Of a stretch of 64,000 bases of DNA, positions 10,831 to 24,095 are shown one piece after another. Both the position numbers and the translations under genes were made by a program. The notes beneath the pieces were generated by a model. That model searched no databases. It saw only the letters and a list, made by a program, of their open reading frames with translations, and was not told the origin of the DNA. This DNA comes from Rattus norvegicus (taxonomy: Eukaryota; Chordata; Mammalia; Rodentia; Muridae). Where the stretch lies: assembly GCF_036323735.1 (NCBI RefSeq), contig NC_086033.1:2196326-2260325 (forward strand). Direction: 5' to 3'. Within the stretch, counting starts at the first letter, position 1. The number at the start of each line of letters is the position of its first letter.

Positions 10831-11377
10831 GAAAAAACCAGACATAAAAGCAGCAGAAGGAAAGAAATAATAAAGATCAATGCTGAAAGAAATGCAATAA
10901 AATCTAAAAGAACAACACAAAAGAGAAATAAGACAGTTGGTCCTTAGCAAGCTAACCAAAAAGAGAAAGAAGATCCAAGTAAACAGAATAAAGATAGAAC
11001 TGGGGATTTTATGACAGGTACCACTGAAATCTAAAGGATTATCCAGGATTACTTTGAAAACATACTCCAAAAAATTTGGAAAATCTAGAACTGGATACAT
11101 TTCTAGACATATATAGCTTACTAAAATTCAAACAAGAAAATATAAATACCTTTAACAAATCAATAATCAACAATGAGATCGAAGCAGCTAACAAAAGATG
11201 CTCAACAAAAGCCCAGGACTGGACAGATTTGCTATTGAATTCTGCCAAAACCTCAAAGAAGAGCTAACAATAAGGCTCCTCAAACTACTCCACAAAGTGG
11301 AAAGACAAAGACGCTTCCAAACTCATTCCAATATTCTTGATGGCCACAGGTGCAAAGAGCCTCACTAAAATACTCAC
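10831..11377 (+). mobile_element. Ancient L1, ORF2 reverse-transcriptase region part 1
   Basis: agcagaaggaaagaaataat and later gagatcgaagcagctaacaa, ctattgaattctgccaaaac and ctccacaaagtggaaag parallel the start of the L1 RT domain. Stops make it a pseudogene. Confidence 0.8.
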
Positions 11378-11572
11378 ACTGCAAGCTAGAGAGATGGCTC
11401 AGCAGTTAAGAGCATGGGCCACACTTGTAGAAGACCTAAGTTCAGTTCCTAGCTCCAACATCAGGCAGCTCACAATCACCTGTAACACCATCTCTAGGGA
11501 ACTTGATGCTCCTTCTGGCCTCCGTAGACAGATACCTACATACACATAATTAAAGATTAAATTAAAACTGTT
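11378..11572 (+). mobile_element. B2/B3-type SINE inserted in old L1
   Basis: The head is gctagagagatggctcagca, then cctaagttcagttcctagct and ccttctggcctccgtagaca, with an A/T-rich tail. It divides the RT-region text of the surrounding L1. Confidence 0.85.
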
Positions 11573-12194
11573 TTAAATACCTAAAAAGTGAATTCAACAA
11601 TGAATTTTAAAGGTTACATACAAAGATGAAACCGATTTCATTTCAAGGATTCAGCGATGCAAACTAGTGAATGTAACATAGCACTTTAATAGAATAAAGG
11701 GCAAAAATCACATAACTATCTTGATAGCTATAGGGAAAAAAAGTCACTGAACAAAATTGAGCCTCCATTCATAATAAAAGTCCTGAGGAAACTAGGTCTA
11801 CATGGGTGACACCTGAACACCCTGAAGACTCTATCTGACATACTCATATTCAATGTCATAGGGAAAAGCCAGGACTATGTTTTTATGAATGAGATAAGGG
11901 TGTCTACTGCCATCACTATTACTCAGAACAGCTCTTGAACATTTAATTAAAGAAACAAAGTAAAGGAAAGAACTAAGCTATATAAACAGAAAATAAAGAA
12001 GTCAAAATATATCTATTTGCCAATGTTATAAACCTATTCTTAGATCCTAGAAACTCCATAAAAGACTTTTATATGTAATACACTTGGCCAAGTAGCAGGA
12101 TGCAAAAAATCAACTTTCAAGTATCAGATCTTCTTTAATGAACTCATTAAATCAGAAAATCAGAAAGCAATCTCATTCACAACAGAACAAAACA

Positions 12195-12225
<31 letters not shown>

Positions 12226-12890
12226 CACACGCACGCATACACACACCACCTAGGAATGAATATATTTGAACATTGATACTAAAGTTTCACTCTACCAGTG
12301 AAACTATGAAACACTGGGGGCAGGGGGGTGGGGCATGAAGGCTCTAGGAAATGGAAGTATCTTCTAAGTTCATGTTCAAAATCAATGTTATTAAAATTAC
12401 CAAAAGCAAAAAATAAATTGAATGCAATACACATCAAAATCCCAAGGCCATTCTTTCAAGAAAAGCAATTCTAAAACGAATATGGAAATACAAAAGAACA
12501 TGAATAGCCAAAACAATGTTGACTAGAAATAGCAATGCTATAAATATTACAATACCTTATTTTCAAATTATACTACAGAGTCAAAGTTACTACCTGAGTA
12601 TAGTATTGGCATAAAAAAAAAACAGACATGTATGCAAATAGAATATATAGAGGACCCAAAAACAAACCCATATAACAACAGGTATCTGACTGTTGGCAAA
12701 TGGACAATACACAAACATCAGACATACAGCAGCTATTTTAGCAAAGAGTATGGGCAGAATTGAACATCTATGTGTAGGAAACAGAAATTACATCCCTCTT
12801 TCTCTGCACCAAAATCAATTCAAAATATAAGTCCTGAAGCTTTGAAACAAGTAGAAGAAAAGAGGAAGAGGAAGTCCCAAGATCCAGGCA
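11573..12890 (+). mobile_element. Ancient L1, ORF2 RT core to C-terminal region
   Basis: Recognisable blocks occur in order: agaataaagggcaaaaatca, ctatttgccaatgttataaa (degenerate active-site region), aatcccaaggccattctttc, aacaatgttgactagaaatag, gtatagtattggcataaaaa, aaacaaacccatataacaac. A (CA)n array at 12196-12246 interrupts it. Thoroughly decayed. Confidence 0.75.
12196..12246. repeat. (CA)n microsatellite with CG interruptions
   Basis: CA units interrupted by three CGCA steps, within old L1 sequence. Confidence 0.9.
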
Positions 12891-13326
12891 GATGAAAAGA
12901 ACAATGCCTACAAAAATAATAAGCACAAGCTTCGACATTAACATTCGATGGGCAAGTTCAATAGAATATTAGATACAAGCAAAAGGGAGAGGGGATGAGT
13001 CTTACACTATAACCTAATGAGAATCATAGAAAAAATGAAGAAAGGGATATGAATAAGAAATAAAATAACAGTTTTTCAGAACTGGGGGGGAGGAAATATA
13101 TAAATTGTGAGATTGCTGAATTCTAAAGACTTTAAATAAAACAAATACATATGTTGATAAAGTGTGTTGTAATTTTAAAACTACTGAAGCCTACAATGAA
13201 GATCTTAGTAGATTCAGTTAGTAGTGAGATAATCTTTCTGGGTTATAGGTAGCTGCCATCTTGCCATGTCTTCATGTCTCTTTCCAATATGTTTCAGAGA
13301 GAGTGACAACGCTCTAATATTTCCAC

Positions 13327-13690
13327 TTTGTGGTAATTTAAATATGATTGGTCCATGGAAAGTGTTATTATTAGGAGATGTGGCATTGTTGGAGGAAGTG
13401 TGTCACTGTGGAGACGGGTTTTGAGGTCCTATACTCAGGCTCCACCCAATGCAGAAGAAACCTTCCTCCTGGCTACCTACAGAAGAAAGTCTCCTTCTGG
13501 TCACCTTAGGATCAAGACATAGAACTCTTGGCTCGCCCAGAACCATCTCTGTCTGCATGTTGCCATGCTTCCCATCATGAAAATGGACTCAACCTCTGAA
13601 ACTGTAAGCTAGCTCCAATTAAATGTTATCCTTTATAAGAGTTGCCTTGGTCATGGTGTCTCTTCATAGTAATGGAAACCCTAAGGTACA
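13327..13690 (+). mobile_element. LTR-like rodent dispersed repeat (group A)
   Basis: It contains gagatgtggcattgttgga, aagtgtgtcactgtggagac, ccatcatgaaaatggactca, cctctgaaactgtaagctag and tgccttggtcatggtgtctc, in the same order as the copies at 6995 and 60047. MaLR-type LTR suspected. Confidence 0.65.
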
Positions 13691-13884
13691 CTTCTTATAA
13701 GGACACCAGTCTTGTTGACTTTAAGCCCTACCCCCACAACATTATTTAACCTCCATTAGTTCCTAAAGATCCTTCCTCTCAAAGTTCCTTTCTATAAATA
13801 TAATCACAGTGGAGTTAGAACTTTGACTTAGGAATGTAGAGGGTGGAAGGGGACACAGTTTCAGGGCAAACAAAATAATATCAT
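13691..13884. mobile_element. Possible ancient MaLR-like LTR remnant
   Basis: tcttataaggacaccagtct ... tttaagccctaccc ... tataatcacagtggagtta resembles the reverse complement of an old MLT/MST-type LTR. Weak and unaligned. Confidence 0.35.
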
Positions 13885-14090
13885 CAAAGTACTCAGAGGG
13901 GAAATAAAACTATCAGGTACAATTCTATACCCAGCTAAGCTATACTTATTTCTCAGTCATAAATACAAAGTTAAACTACTTTAAGAGAAAGTGAAAAAAA
14001 TAAAATCCTCCATGAGTCATTTCTCAAAGGCCTACAAAACTAACAGTGTCCTCAACAGAAATAACTCTAGAAATAATGAATTGAAGAAAC
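13885..14090 (+). mobile_element. Ancient L1 5' region fragment
   Basis: caaagtactcagagggg ... attctatacccagctaagct ... gtcataaatacaaagttaaa matches old L1M 5' text. Non-coding. Confidence 0.45.
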
Positions 14091-14320
14091 AATAAATCAA
14101 CTCAATTGATAGGACAGTCAATCAATACCTATTGTGTCTTCTCTCCTATGCTAGAAACTCTTCAACTTTATGTGGATGTAGAAATGAATAAAACAAGACC
14201 CACATTTTGTTATATATAATCAGGTATAAAATAAAGTAAAAAATAAGGGAGAAAACTATACCAGGTAGGGATAGAGGTCCTGTGTTGCATGCTGCTAAAT
14301 CTAAATAGGAAGTATTCAAA

Positions 14321-14321
<1 letters not shown>

Positions 14322-14372
<51 letters not shown>
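14322..14372. repeat. (TAA)n microsatellite
   Basis: About 16-17 consecutive TAA units, ending in TATATC. Confidence 0.95.
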
Positions 14373-14374
<2 letters not shown>

Positions 14375-15163
14375 TATCTTGAGAGTTTTGCACTAACATC
14401 TGCAAATGACAAGCTATCTAAGCAACAATGATTATTTTGATCATATGGGTTAAGAGGTTTAGAAATCAGAGCAGGAGAATCAGAGTCAAGTTTTCAGGAT
14501 TTTACATGATCTCAGCAGGCTGTTCTTCTGCCATCTTCAGTGTGCCAGCTAACAGATAATCACAGAGGTAAGAATGTAGGCTGGAGTCCCAAAAATCTCC
14601 TATAGCCCAAAATCTAGCACTAAAGAAAGGTCTGTCTCTCACTTGTATCTCTTCTTAAAAAGGAACTTGCCCTGATTCCCTTTCTCGGGTTTTCCCTTGT
14701 GTTCAGTGACCCAGGACAGTTAGGTGAACAGGACTTTAGTATCAGTCATAGAGCAGTGCAGGCAGAATCCCCAAAGCCATGTGATGTGGAGAGAGAGGGA
14801 AACAATCAGACAAAAACCACAGCTTCTCCATCGAGCAAGAAAAGACGTGTGTACTGGGAAGACCACAAAGTAGAACTTTCTTCCACTCGTCATCCGCCTC
14901 AACACTTGACATCCAGTGGTGAAGACAAGACAACACAGCCATCTCTGCACACAGTGTGGCAGAGTGTAACCCTGGGGATATTTTGCTTGATTTAATGCTC
15001 TTCACAAGTTCAACTGCTTCAGATAAAGCCCATAGCATGCTAACTGATTGATATCTCTATTTCACTAACTCAATAACCAAACAATAAAGGCAGTGGCGTC
15101 CAACTGCTTCCAAAGTAATCCCTGAGAATGCCAAATCTGAGCTTTCTGTGTAGTAGTCAAGAG

Positions 15164-15164
<1 letters not shown>
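14373..15164. other. Unassigned sequence, no gene seen
   Basis: Mixed sequence. Short ORFs of up to about 98 codons on both strands overlap one another and show no protein-like pattern. Confidence 0.4.

Positions 15165-15245
<81 letters not shown>
15165..15245. repeat. Compound (TC)n(TG)n(TATG)n microsatellite
   Basis: CTCTGTCTCT units lead into a CT run, then a GT run and then TATG units. Confidence 0.95.
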
Positions 15246-15802
15246 TATAGCCATTTCCAGATTAGCTGAAATATCAAAAGCATATATATTTCCATAACTA
15301 GGGAGGATAAGGAAATGATTGACTGTGGTAAATTAAATGCTTTCATTTCTACAATAAGAAATTGAAGTTATAATAATGGGATGTTAGGGCCAAGAGAGAC
15401 TTCTTGGGGAGTATTTAATATAACTCCCACACTTTTCAAATGAGGCTTTATATAAGTCAGTGGCACTGGGGCTCCAAGTGGGGTAAGAGGAAGCTTTAAA
15501 ATGTGGCTATGGACATACTGTCCTAGAAACAAGGGTACAGATCCCCCATTCAGCAGTGTTGAGCCTGGGGCCACAGACCCCAATTTTACATTCCTTTTAG
15601 TTGTTCTTGAGCCATCTGCACCTCATCCTGTTATCCTAGAATAAAAAAACTCCCATAATTGGATGTAGTTAGCATCGTTGAAATACATTGTATCTATAAC
15701 TTACCCCACCATCATTTAGATGTAGTGAACAAATGTATTCATGTTTCTCACTCCTTGATCTTCCTATCATATCTTACCCAAACAATATAAATTCAAGAAA
15801 TA
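15246..15802. other. Unassigned sequence, no gene seen
   Basis: No ORF of note and no repeat recognised. Confidence 0.4.
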
Positions 15803-15998
15803 CTAGACTGGTGAGTTAGCTCAGCGGGTTAAAGGGTTTGACACCGCAACTCATGACCTGAGTTAAATCCCTGAGACCTACAAGCTAGAAGAGAGAACCA
15901 ACCCTTGTAAGGTGTCCTCTGACTTCTACATACATGCCATGGCACACATGCATGTACACAGTGAGTAAATAAGTAAATAAATTAGTTAACAAACTTTT
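15803..15998 (+). mobile_element. B3-type SINE
   Basis: gactggtgagttagctcagc, then catgacctgagttaaatccc, gaagagagaaccaacccttg, ggtgtcctctgacttctaca and an (AAAT)n-like tail form a recognisable B3 series. Confidence 0.8.
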
Positions 15999-16029
15999 TA
16001 AAGTTCTACCCATTTTAGAAGTAAGTCAA

Positions 16030-16116
16030 GAAGGGCTAAGGATGCAGTTCAGTGGGTGGGACACTTGTCTATCATGCATAAGGTTCCATTCTCCAACACA
16101 CACACACACACAGCAC
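16030..16116 (+). mobile_element. ID/B1-like SINE remnant with (CA)n
   Basis: gggctaaggatgcagttcag ... cttgtctatcatgcataagg ... ccattctccaacacacac is a diverged ID-type, tRNA-Ala-like element. Confidence 0.6.
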
Positions 16117-18483
16117 AAGCCAGGAAAATGGAATTTCATAATATAGAATGGAAAGGGATCTTTTCCCTTCTTCATTCCTTATCACCTCAGGTCATACTGT
16201 ATGTGACCTAATACTAAACAGACCTCTCTGGTGGGACATCTGCTCAGTTTGAATTCCTTATGAAGGCTCCCACTACCCTCAGAAGGAACACCAGTCATAT
16301 CTTCACTGAGAAGCATTGCCACCAACAAAAGAGACCCAATCTCACCAGCCAACCAGTCTCATCTCAGTGGCTCTGATAACCTTTTCAAGTCACCTTAACC
16401 TCACTGGTGCTAAGCCAGAGCCCTTTGGCTGGGCTAAGACAGTGAAAGCAACACCGGGTCTTGTCTGCAGACACTACACTAACTTGGATTCCCTCCCACC
16501 CCCTTTTAGCTAGGTAAATAATAGCTTAATGGATAGTGTCGGCTAGGTGAAATTAAAATGGAAAATGTTTTAAAGACTTACACGCCTTGCCTTTTATACA
16601 GCTGTAGATGTATGAAAATTTTATATTTGAGTCTACATTACTAAGGATGCTAAACTGACAGGGAAAAATCACCCAAATAGGCACATTAATAAAATGTGTG
16701 AGGTTTTTTTCCTATTGTTTTCTCTCTTTTAAAGAACAAAGATAAACATAACGAAATGATAAAAGTCATCTTTAACTCTTGAAGTAGATTAACTAGTAGC
16801 ACCAGATTGTTTTTTAATGTAGTAGCCATTTCCTTCTTGCCTAGAAAACCCAACATTTCCTTCTGACGTGGCAGCACATCCACTTCTGATGTGGCTGCAC
16901 TTCCATTTCTGCCCTTCTGCTTTTAGCCTTGCCCTCTCACCATGGCTACTCTGGCACATTTCAGAAAAAAAAAAGTGATTTAAGAGCCTTCAGAAATATG
17001 CCTGCCCACTGCCGAGAGCCAAGACAATACACAGAAAGAGCACTAAGAATTGTGGGCATATGCCAGGAGAGGCCCTGTGGAGAGGAGACCCGCCCTAGGG
17101 TAGAAATGCTAGCATGAATCCAAGTCACTCAAGTGGGTTCAGCCCCACGAGCAACGACAAAGAGGCTCTCAGCACCCTTCCAACAGTGCTTTCTCACAGG
17201 CAACCATGAACAAGAGCTTTAGAGGTTCCCATTCATCTCAGAGGTGGGGGCAGCCGTGGAATCAGTCACACCTGCCAGTGAACAGCACATAACAGCTGTA
17301 CAGACCCAAGTGAGTTATGGGATCTTGAGCTCCAATCTCCCAGGAAGCAAACTCTGGAAGTTCTCCTGCCTGTGTGCCAACTGAAAGGAACTTAAACATG
17401 CAAGTGATTAAGGCTGTTAATTGTGTCATTTTCAAGCATTTAATGACCATAACCAATACTGAGAAGCTGGGAGAGCTCAGCTGCTGCATCAGAGGCCTGG
17501 CCCTAAATTTCAATCCCCTTGACATGTTCCATCCCGTGTCTCCCTCGCCCTCAGCTGCTGGATGTGTGTTCTCACTTGCCTGGCACAAGCTATTAATGGA
17601 AGAGTTTAGCCTAAAGACTCATGCTGTTCACTCCCCAAGTCCAGTTCATTCTTACAGCAAGGTTCTCTAGTTGTTATTCAACAAGAAAGGGACAACTGCA
17701 GAGTAAATATGAGGTGTCCAGGGTACTCCTCCCAACATTTAATTTTTATGAACTTTACTTGTGTTTACTAAGTGTCCGCTGAAAATCTAACTCCATGCAA
17801 GATGCTGAGAAGATATAAAAATAAACATAGTCTGTGGAATGTGCCCTCAAGGAAATTATGTTGTGGACTGGGAAGCAAAACTAACACTACACTAACAACA
17901 ATCACTCAACAGTATTTCTTAATTCACATTCTGTGCAAAGCATTGCTAAATGCCTTCAGAGGAACTACAGCAAGACAGAAACTCCCTTCTGCAAGACAGT
18001 AAGTGGGTGAATCTAGACACTCAAGGCCCTTGGAAACCCTGCTGAGGTAGTCATGCTCAACCATACCCTGGCCAGTGATTCTTGCCATGCTCCCCCTAAA
18101 CACATTGCAGTCTCTCTACTCTCAGCTTAAAACAGAGAGCCCAGCACAGAACACAGGATTCCAGGTATGGCTTTCCTCCTCTCTCAAGACGATGGGCTTG
18201 TGTTGCTGAACCCACAAAACTCAAGAGCATTTAAAATACTCACATTCCATGTGTTTTGTTGCCAAATAAAAATGAAAGCCTTTCTGTCCTAGAATTTTCT
18301 GTTTTGATAATTCCACAATTGGATTCGAGTGCCATGTTCTTAAACTTTAGCTCTCCCACACTTACCAACAGATTCTAGCCGATAAAATAATAGGAACCTT
18401 ACAATGAAAACTCATGATTTCATATTTGAATTTTCTGTCCTTCCAAACTCTGTCTCTCACAAATATGATTATATACATGCTGT
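16117..18483. other. Largely unassigned DNA with possible ancient repeats
   Basis: No gene seen over about 2.3 kb. The block at 17370-17560 carries TTAAT/ATTAA motifs (gtgattaaggctgttaattg) and no repeat text. The segment 17735-17960 (tttactaagtgtccgctgaa, ccctcaaggaaattatgttg) faintly resembles an ancient mammalian MIR/L3-type repeat. Confidence 0.4.
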
Positions 18484-18900
18484 CCTAATTTGCTTTCAGG
18501 GGACTATGGTAAACACCATGTCTAAAAGCAACTTGGAAAAGAAAGATTTTGTTTCATGGTACATGTCCAGGTAATAGTTCATCACTGATGTAAATCTAGG
18601 GAAGTCGGGGCCTCAGGAATCTAGAGGAAGGAACTAAAGCAGAGGCCATGGCGGAATGTTGCTTACTGACTTGCTCCCTTGTTCACAGTCAGCTTACCTT
18701 TTATATACAGCCCTGGCCCACCTGCCTAGGGAATGGCACTGCCTACAGTGGGCTTGGCCTTCCTTCATCAATTAACAATCAAGAAAACTTCCCCATAGAT
18801 GTCACAAGCCAATCATATTGAGGCCATTCTTTACTTGAGGTCTTCTCTCTCGAGGTGACTCTAGGTCTGTGCCAGGTTGACAGTTGAAGCTAACACATAC
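18484..18900 (-). mobile_element. LTR-like rodent dispersed repeat (group B), minus strand
   Basis: The end ccaggttgacagttgaagct is the reverse complement of the group B start. Inside are gaggccatggcggaatgttg, tagggaatggcactgcctac and tcaattaacaatcaagaaaa, collinear in reverse with the copy at 2553-2946. Confidence 0.6.
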
Positions 18901-19199
18901 CTTATCTGTCTTCATATAAGTCACTAGTGAGGAATTTTTGCCAAGAATCAGGTACCAAACCATGGTCTATGGGCAACCACAAGAAAACTAGCTCCATGTA
19001 AGTACTGTTTAAAGACTTAGTCATACTAGTTTGGGAGTCTGTAAAACCTTCTTATGGCCTTGGTCCATTCCCAGTCAGTTCTTTATTTCCTGGTCTGACA
19101 AAATATAGACCATATGGTTTTTAGCCCTCAGGAACTGATGTCCAGCAAGCAGACAGAAGAGTTTGGAGTTATGAGCTGGAGAACTAACTCCTGGAATAC

Positions 19200-19915
19200 C
19201 AGATGTAGGGGTTTAGAACAGACTGCTGATGGAAATCTTGCCCTACGTACAAGATGTGTAAGGATAAAGATAAAGCAGAAATGAGGAATTGGCCAACCAG
19301 TGACCGGCCCAACTTGACACCAATCCCATGGAACAGAGCCAACCCCTGACTCTATTATGATGCTATGCTATGCCTGCAGACAGGAGCCTAGCATAATTTT
19401 CTCCTGAGAGGCTTCATCCAGGAGCGGATAGAAACAGATGCAGAGAACCACAGCCACAAATCAGGCAGAACTGGAGAGTCATGTAGAATGGAGGATAGAA
19501 CTGAGCAAGCCAGAGGGCTCAAGGACACCACAGGAAGACCTACTGAGTCAAGTAACCTGAGCCCATAGGGGCTCACAGAGACTGAACCACCAACCGAAGA
19601 GCATGTAGGGACTGGACCTAGGCCCCATATACACTTGTAACAGATGTGCAACTTAGTTTTCATGTGGGTCCCCCAACAATTAGAGTGGGAACTTTGTTAC
19701 CTGCCATCCCCTTCTTCTAGCTAGACTGGCTATCAGGCCTCCATGAGAGAGAATGGGTTACTCCTTCTGTGACTTGATGTCCCACAGTGTCCAGGTACCC
19801 AAGGGAATAGGGCTTCCCCTTTTCTGAGGAGAAGGAAGGGGACAATTGGAGGAAAAACTTGTGAGGGTGGGACTGGGAGGAAAGAAAGGGGGCCATGCCT
19901 GGGATATAAAGCAAA
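19200..19915 (+). mobile_element. Lx-type L1 3'UTR (older rodent L1)
   Basis: ccaaccagtgaccggcccaa, gcagacaggagcctagcata, gagactgaaccaccaaccga, ctagactggctatcaggcct and gtgagggtgggactgggagg follow the order of the Lx-family L1 3'UTR. No ORF2 coding remains. The 3' end grades into an ACAT array rather than a plain A tail. Confidence 0.7.
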
Positions 19916-19962
19916 TACATACATACATACATACATACATACATACATACATACATACATAC
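19913..19962. repeat. (ACAT)n microsatellite
   Basis: About 12 tandem ACAT units at the 3' end of the L1 tail. Confidence 0.95.
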
Positions 19963-21968
19963 AAGAAAGAATGGCTGTTCCAGTCATTTCAGACAGGATC
20001 AAAGACTCTTATATGGACAAAATGCCTGGGACTATGCAGGCTTCAGTCTATCACAGTGTTAATAAAAGAAACTTGGATATAGTGCCAGTCAGCAAAAAGA
20101 ACAGAAAAACCATAGAAGACTGAGGACTGTCCCATCCACAATGAATCCGTATTGACTCATCACCACAGCTGGTTCACCATCCATCCTTGTCACAATACGA
20201 TGTATAGTCTCATCCTAGAATCAAAAGGCCAGCTTTAGTTAATAGGGGAGAACCAAAGACAAGGAGAGGCCTTGAGTTTGGCTAAGCAAAGACCAGTGCG
20301 GAGAGCAGCATGCTGATGGCTGGAGACGAGGCCCGGTACTTGAAGGAGAGCAACGTTGAAGGCTCCACAGAGGAGATGAGACTTCACTGGGAACAGGGAG
20401 AAACAATGGAGCACTTTGGAACAGAGGAAGGATGCGATGAGAACATGAAGAAAAAACAAGAGTGAGGAACCGAAAATGCGGTAGCAGATGGCGGGTAGAA
20501 TTATAAACATCTGTTCCCGGAAAGGAGCTAAAATGCCCTGATGTAGCGAATGAGAACACTAGACAATACTGAGATAGAAGGGAGGAGTAAATGAGGGCAG
20601 CTTGTTATTCAGTGAGGAACGCCAGGAGGACGGAGTGCCTGGGAAGTAGAAAAGACACAGAGGTTTGGACAGAATACTTGAGATCCCAGAACTCAGGCCA
20701 GTGCGGAACAATCCAGAAGCTAAGGAGAACTGTGTGACTGAACTACGGGAAAAGACAGAGGGCGCTGGAGCCAACTGTGGCATTTTCGGTACTTTATACC
20801 TAGTAAGAGGAGGAGGCAGAAACTTACCCAGCAGGAATGGGAGTGAGGGATGACCAGCAAAGTAAAACGAGATGGAGATAAACCTATGCCAAGGAAGTCA
20901 ACGTGCGCTTGTATCAAAGTCACGCGAGACCTTCAAGAAAGTGCCACAGATCACTCAGGAGTGTGCCCAAAGCGAGGGTTCTGATTCAGATGGTCTGTCT
21001 GAGGCAGGGTCCACGACGCCACACCTTAAAAGCTCCCAAGCGATTGAGTGCTGCTGGCGGATCAGCCAGCCAGCCACCGAGGTGAGGACGCTTAAGCAGA
21101 TATGTAGAGACAGTGGGTAGATACGCCACTTCCTGAGTTTGAGAAAGAGAAGAATGACCAATGGGCCAGACTATATAGATTTGAATACATCAAAATTAAG
21201 AATTAAAGGGAGGAAGAAACTATTCTGACTTTTTTAAGCCCTCCGCTCTGGACACTTAACCTGAGAGCACCAGTTAGTTTGATAAGCGAATTTGGTACAC
21301 AACTTCAATTCCTCTGTCATTCCTACTTGGCCCCAGAGATTGAAAGTTTAAAGATAGGGTTTCAAAATAAAGCTAATTGGCAGAGAAAATGAGAGTACCT
21401 CTTTGTGACCCTCTTTAGTGCCTGGGTCAGCACCCCCCATTGCCCCATGCTAAGATACTTCTAGACTAGTGTGCTGCTCCCACAATGCACTTCTCCACAG
21501 CCAAGCTTCACAACTCCCCTAGTCCCCCATGCCTTTCTGATTAACACTTGCCCTCTGCTGACAGATTTTACCTTTGGCAACACCCCCAGCTATGTCAGCA
21601 AGAACAAGTTAAGTAAATGATTAACCAACCCTCTCTCCCTGATCAGTACCCAATGAAGAAGCAGAGGGCAGACTTTCACAGGTACCCGAAGCTGAAGACC
21701 CCAGGGAAATGACTTGGTATTAAGCATTTGTGTAAACTCACAGAATCACAGAGCATGCCAATACTGAGAACTCCTTATAGATCAGCAAAAGGCTGGCCTA
21801 GAAAACCTACCTAAAACACAGATCCTCGGTCTGCAAGGCTTACAGACGACAACCCTCCACAGACACCCACATAACTCATCTTCTTTACAAGGACCAAAGA
21901 AATTCCTCGGCTTTCCCAGGAAACCGGATGTACATTGGAAATTCTAGTTCATCTCCTTTCAAAGGGGA
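19963..21968. other. Unassigned DNA, no gene or repeat recognised
   Basis: About 2 kb of mixed, partly purine-rich sequence (20230-21170). Many small ORFs occur on both strands, none exceeding about 106 codons or showing a domain. Treated as non-coding. Confidence 0.4.
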
Positions 21969-22288
21969 CCTAGCTGGGTTAGGAAGATAATTTGGTTGGT
22001 AAAGTACTTGTCTTGCAAGCATGAGGACCTGAGTTCATCTCTGGGACCAACAAAAATGCTGGGCATTAGTGGTGCATACTCTGAATCCCAGCTCAAGGTG
22101 TCTGGAAACAACCTGATTCTGGCAATGCACTGGCCAGCCAGCTAGACCACTTGGTGAGCTCCAGGCCAATGAGAGATGCCTGAGAGATGACAGCCAAGGA
22201 TACCCTATGGCTTCCACGGGCTCATGCCTGCAGATGCAGATGCATCCCCTGACACCAGCACGCATGAATACACACATACCCACACACA
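21969..22288 (+). mobile_element. B4A-type SINE
   Basis: ggaagataatttggttggta, cttgcaagcatgaggacctg, gggcattagtggtgcatact, actggccagccagctagacc and gtgagctccaggccaatgag are the B4A head, B1-like centre and right end in order. Confidence 0.85.
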
Positions 22289-24095
22289 AAGATCTAAGGC
22301 AGGAAGAGGCGCATGGCAGAAGACAGTGCAGTCACCAAATGCAGGGCTCGAGTCAACAACACATTTCAGGCTCCCTTTATGCTCTCCAGGCCAAATCTGT
22401 ACCAAGACACAGACAGGTTTTTCCGCTCTCCTAGCGAAGTAACTACAAACAGCATCCTCTGTCACGAGGCCAGCATCCTCTTGGTCATACCTAAGCTCAC
22501 ATTGCTTCACTCAGCCTGATTTTCAGACAAGGGCTTTAAAACCCTTTGGCAGAAGCCGGATGAATCAGGCAAGGAAGGAAAAGGATGGGAAATCGTCCTC
22601 CTGTCTATCATTTAATTTATTTAGTTTTCCAACTTGGATGATGGTGTTTCCCAGTCCTTCCCAGGGAGGAGCAGCCTGGGAACACGGGCAATGCCCCCTC
22701 AGTGCACATCCCTCATTCATCAGACAGCTGCTGGCTGCCCTCCCTAAGATGCCACTTAGTCAAGTCATTCAGGCCAAGCCTCCCAAAGCATCATTCTGAA
22801 AGGACACAGTTAAACACCTGCCCTGGAGACCTCTTGGAGTCCCAGCTGGAAGAGAGGGACGCTTAACAAAATCAGTGCACTGCTCTCCACATGGGGAGGC
22901 CTTGAAAGCAGGGTAAACAGGCTTAGCGAAAACAAGGAACCACTTGGCTTAGGTGGGAGAGACTAGGTGGGAGAGACGGCGCCAGGCAAAGCCGGAGGAA
23001 AAATGTGCAGGCTCCACCCGGTTGTCAGTACTGAAGCAGAACCTAGCTGACTCAGCCCAACTCAGGTCAAAGGAAAACGAAGCCAGACACCCTGGACTCA
23101 TCAGAAGCCACACCCAGTGTCTATCTGTCCCATACGGTCACTCCTCTTTTCTTTCAGGCCTAGCACACACATCCCTACCCTATCTGAGATCAAGCCACCA
23201 AAGGTGTGCCTGAGCACCACGCAGCCAGGCTTTCCTGGTGCATTTCAATCACATGGGCAGCATGTTAAAGTGTAATGACTACTGCGCCTGCAGCCTGACA
23301 TGTTCACCTGCCTTCGGTTGGCCCACTGCGGTCTGTATTCCTTTGCCCTCCGTGCTTGCCTTCTGTTGGAGAAACCGAGTGGAGTTTTCTTAGGATTTCA
23401 CTTTATATTATCCGCTGGCTTCTTTTGCCCTACCTCTTATGGAGCAGTTTAGGAACTCGGGCTCACAATGATCTCACAATTAGACTAATCTGCTTAAAGC
23501 TAATATACCACCTGTGTAAAAGGAACGGCAACGGAAATAAAAATAAAACAGTGTAACAAACGCTCTGTTGCCACACACTCCAGTCTCTATATTTATCATG
23601 CACCGTGTGTCTACGCTCTCTGTAGATGTCAAAGTTAGGGAGGGAAATAGATAATGTTTTGGAGAAATTGGGGTAAATCATATTTACCCTTTTATTTCTG
23701 TCATCAGCTGCTCTTCATTGCTTCTGAGGGTGACTTCCCACTCCTCAGCCTGAAGACCGTCCTCTACCCTCTGCTAGTGATTATCTTAGCATTCATCTTT
23801 GGGGAAATGTCTTTATTTCACCTTTACTACGAAGGGTTCCTTTGCCAGATAGATATTTCTGGATTCCCATGGAGGCTGGCTTGGGTGTAGGTTTTCCTTA
23901 AAGCCTTATCAAGATGCTGTCCCACTACCATTCTGGCCTTGAAGGTTGCAGATGAAGCCTTTATATCTAGACGGATTCTCGGCAGCAATGCACACTTCCC
24001 CTCTAGGTGTTTCAACTTCTTTTTCTCTTTCTTGATTTTTGTTTGTCTGTCTGTTTGTTTGTTTTAGAAATTTGGCTAAGCTGTACCTGAGCTGT
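22289..24095. other. Unassigned DNA, no gene seen
   Basis: No repeat recognised. Around 23400-23560 there is an AT-rich block with homeodomain-like motifs (cacaattagactaatctgc). Confidence 0.4.
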
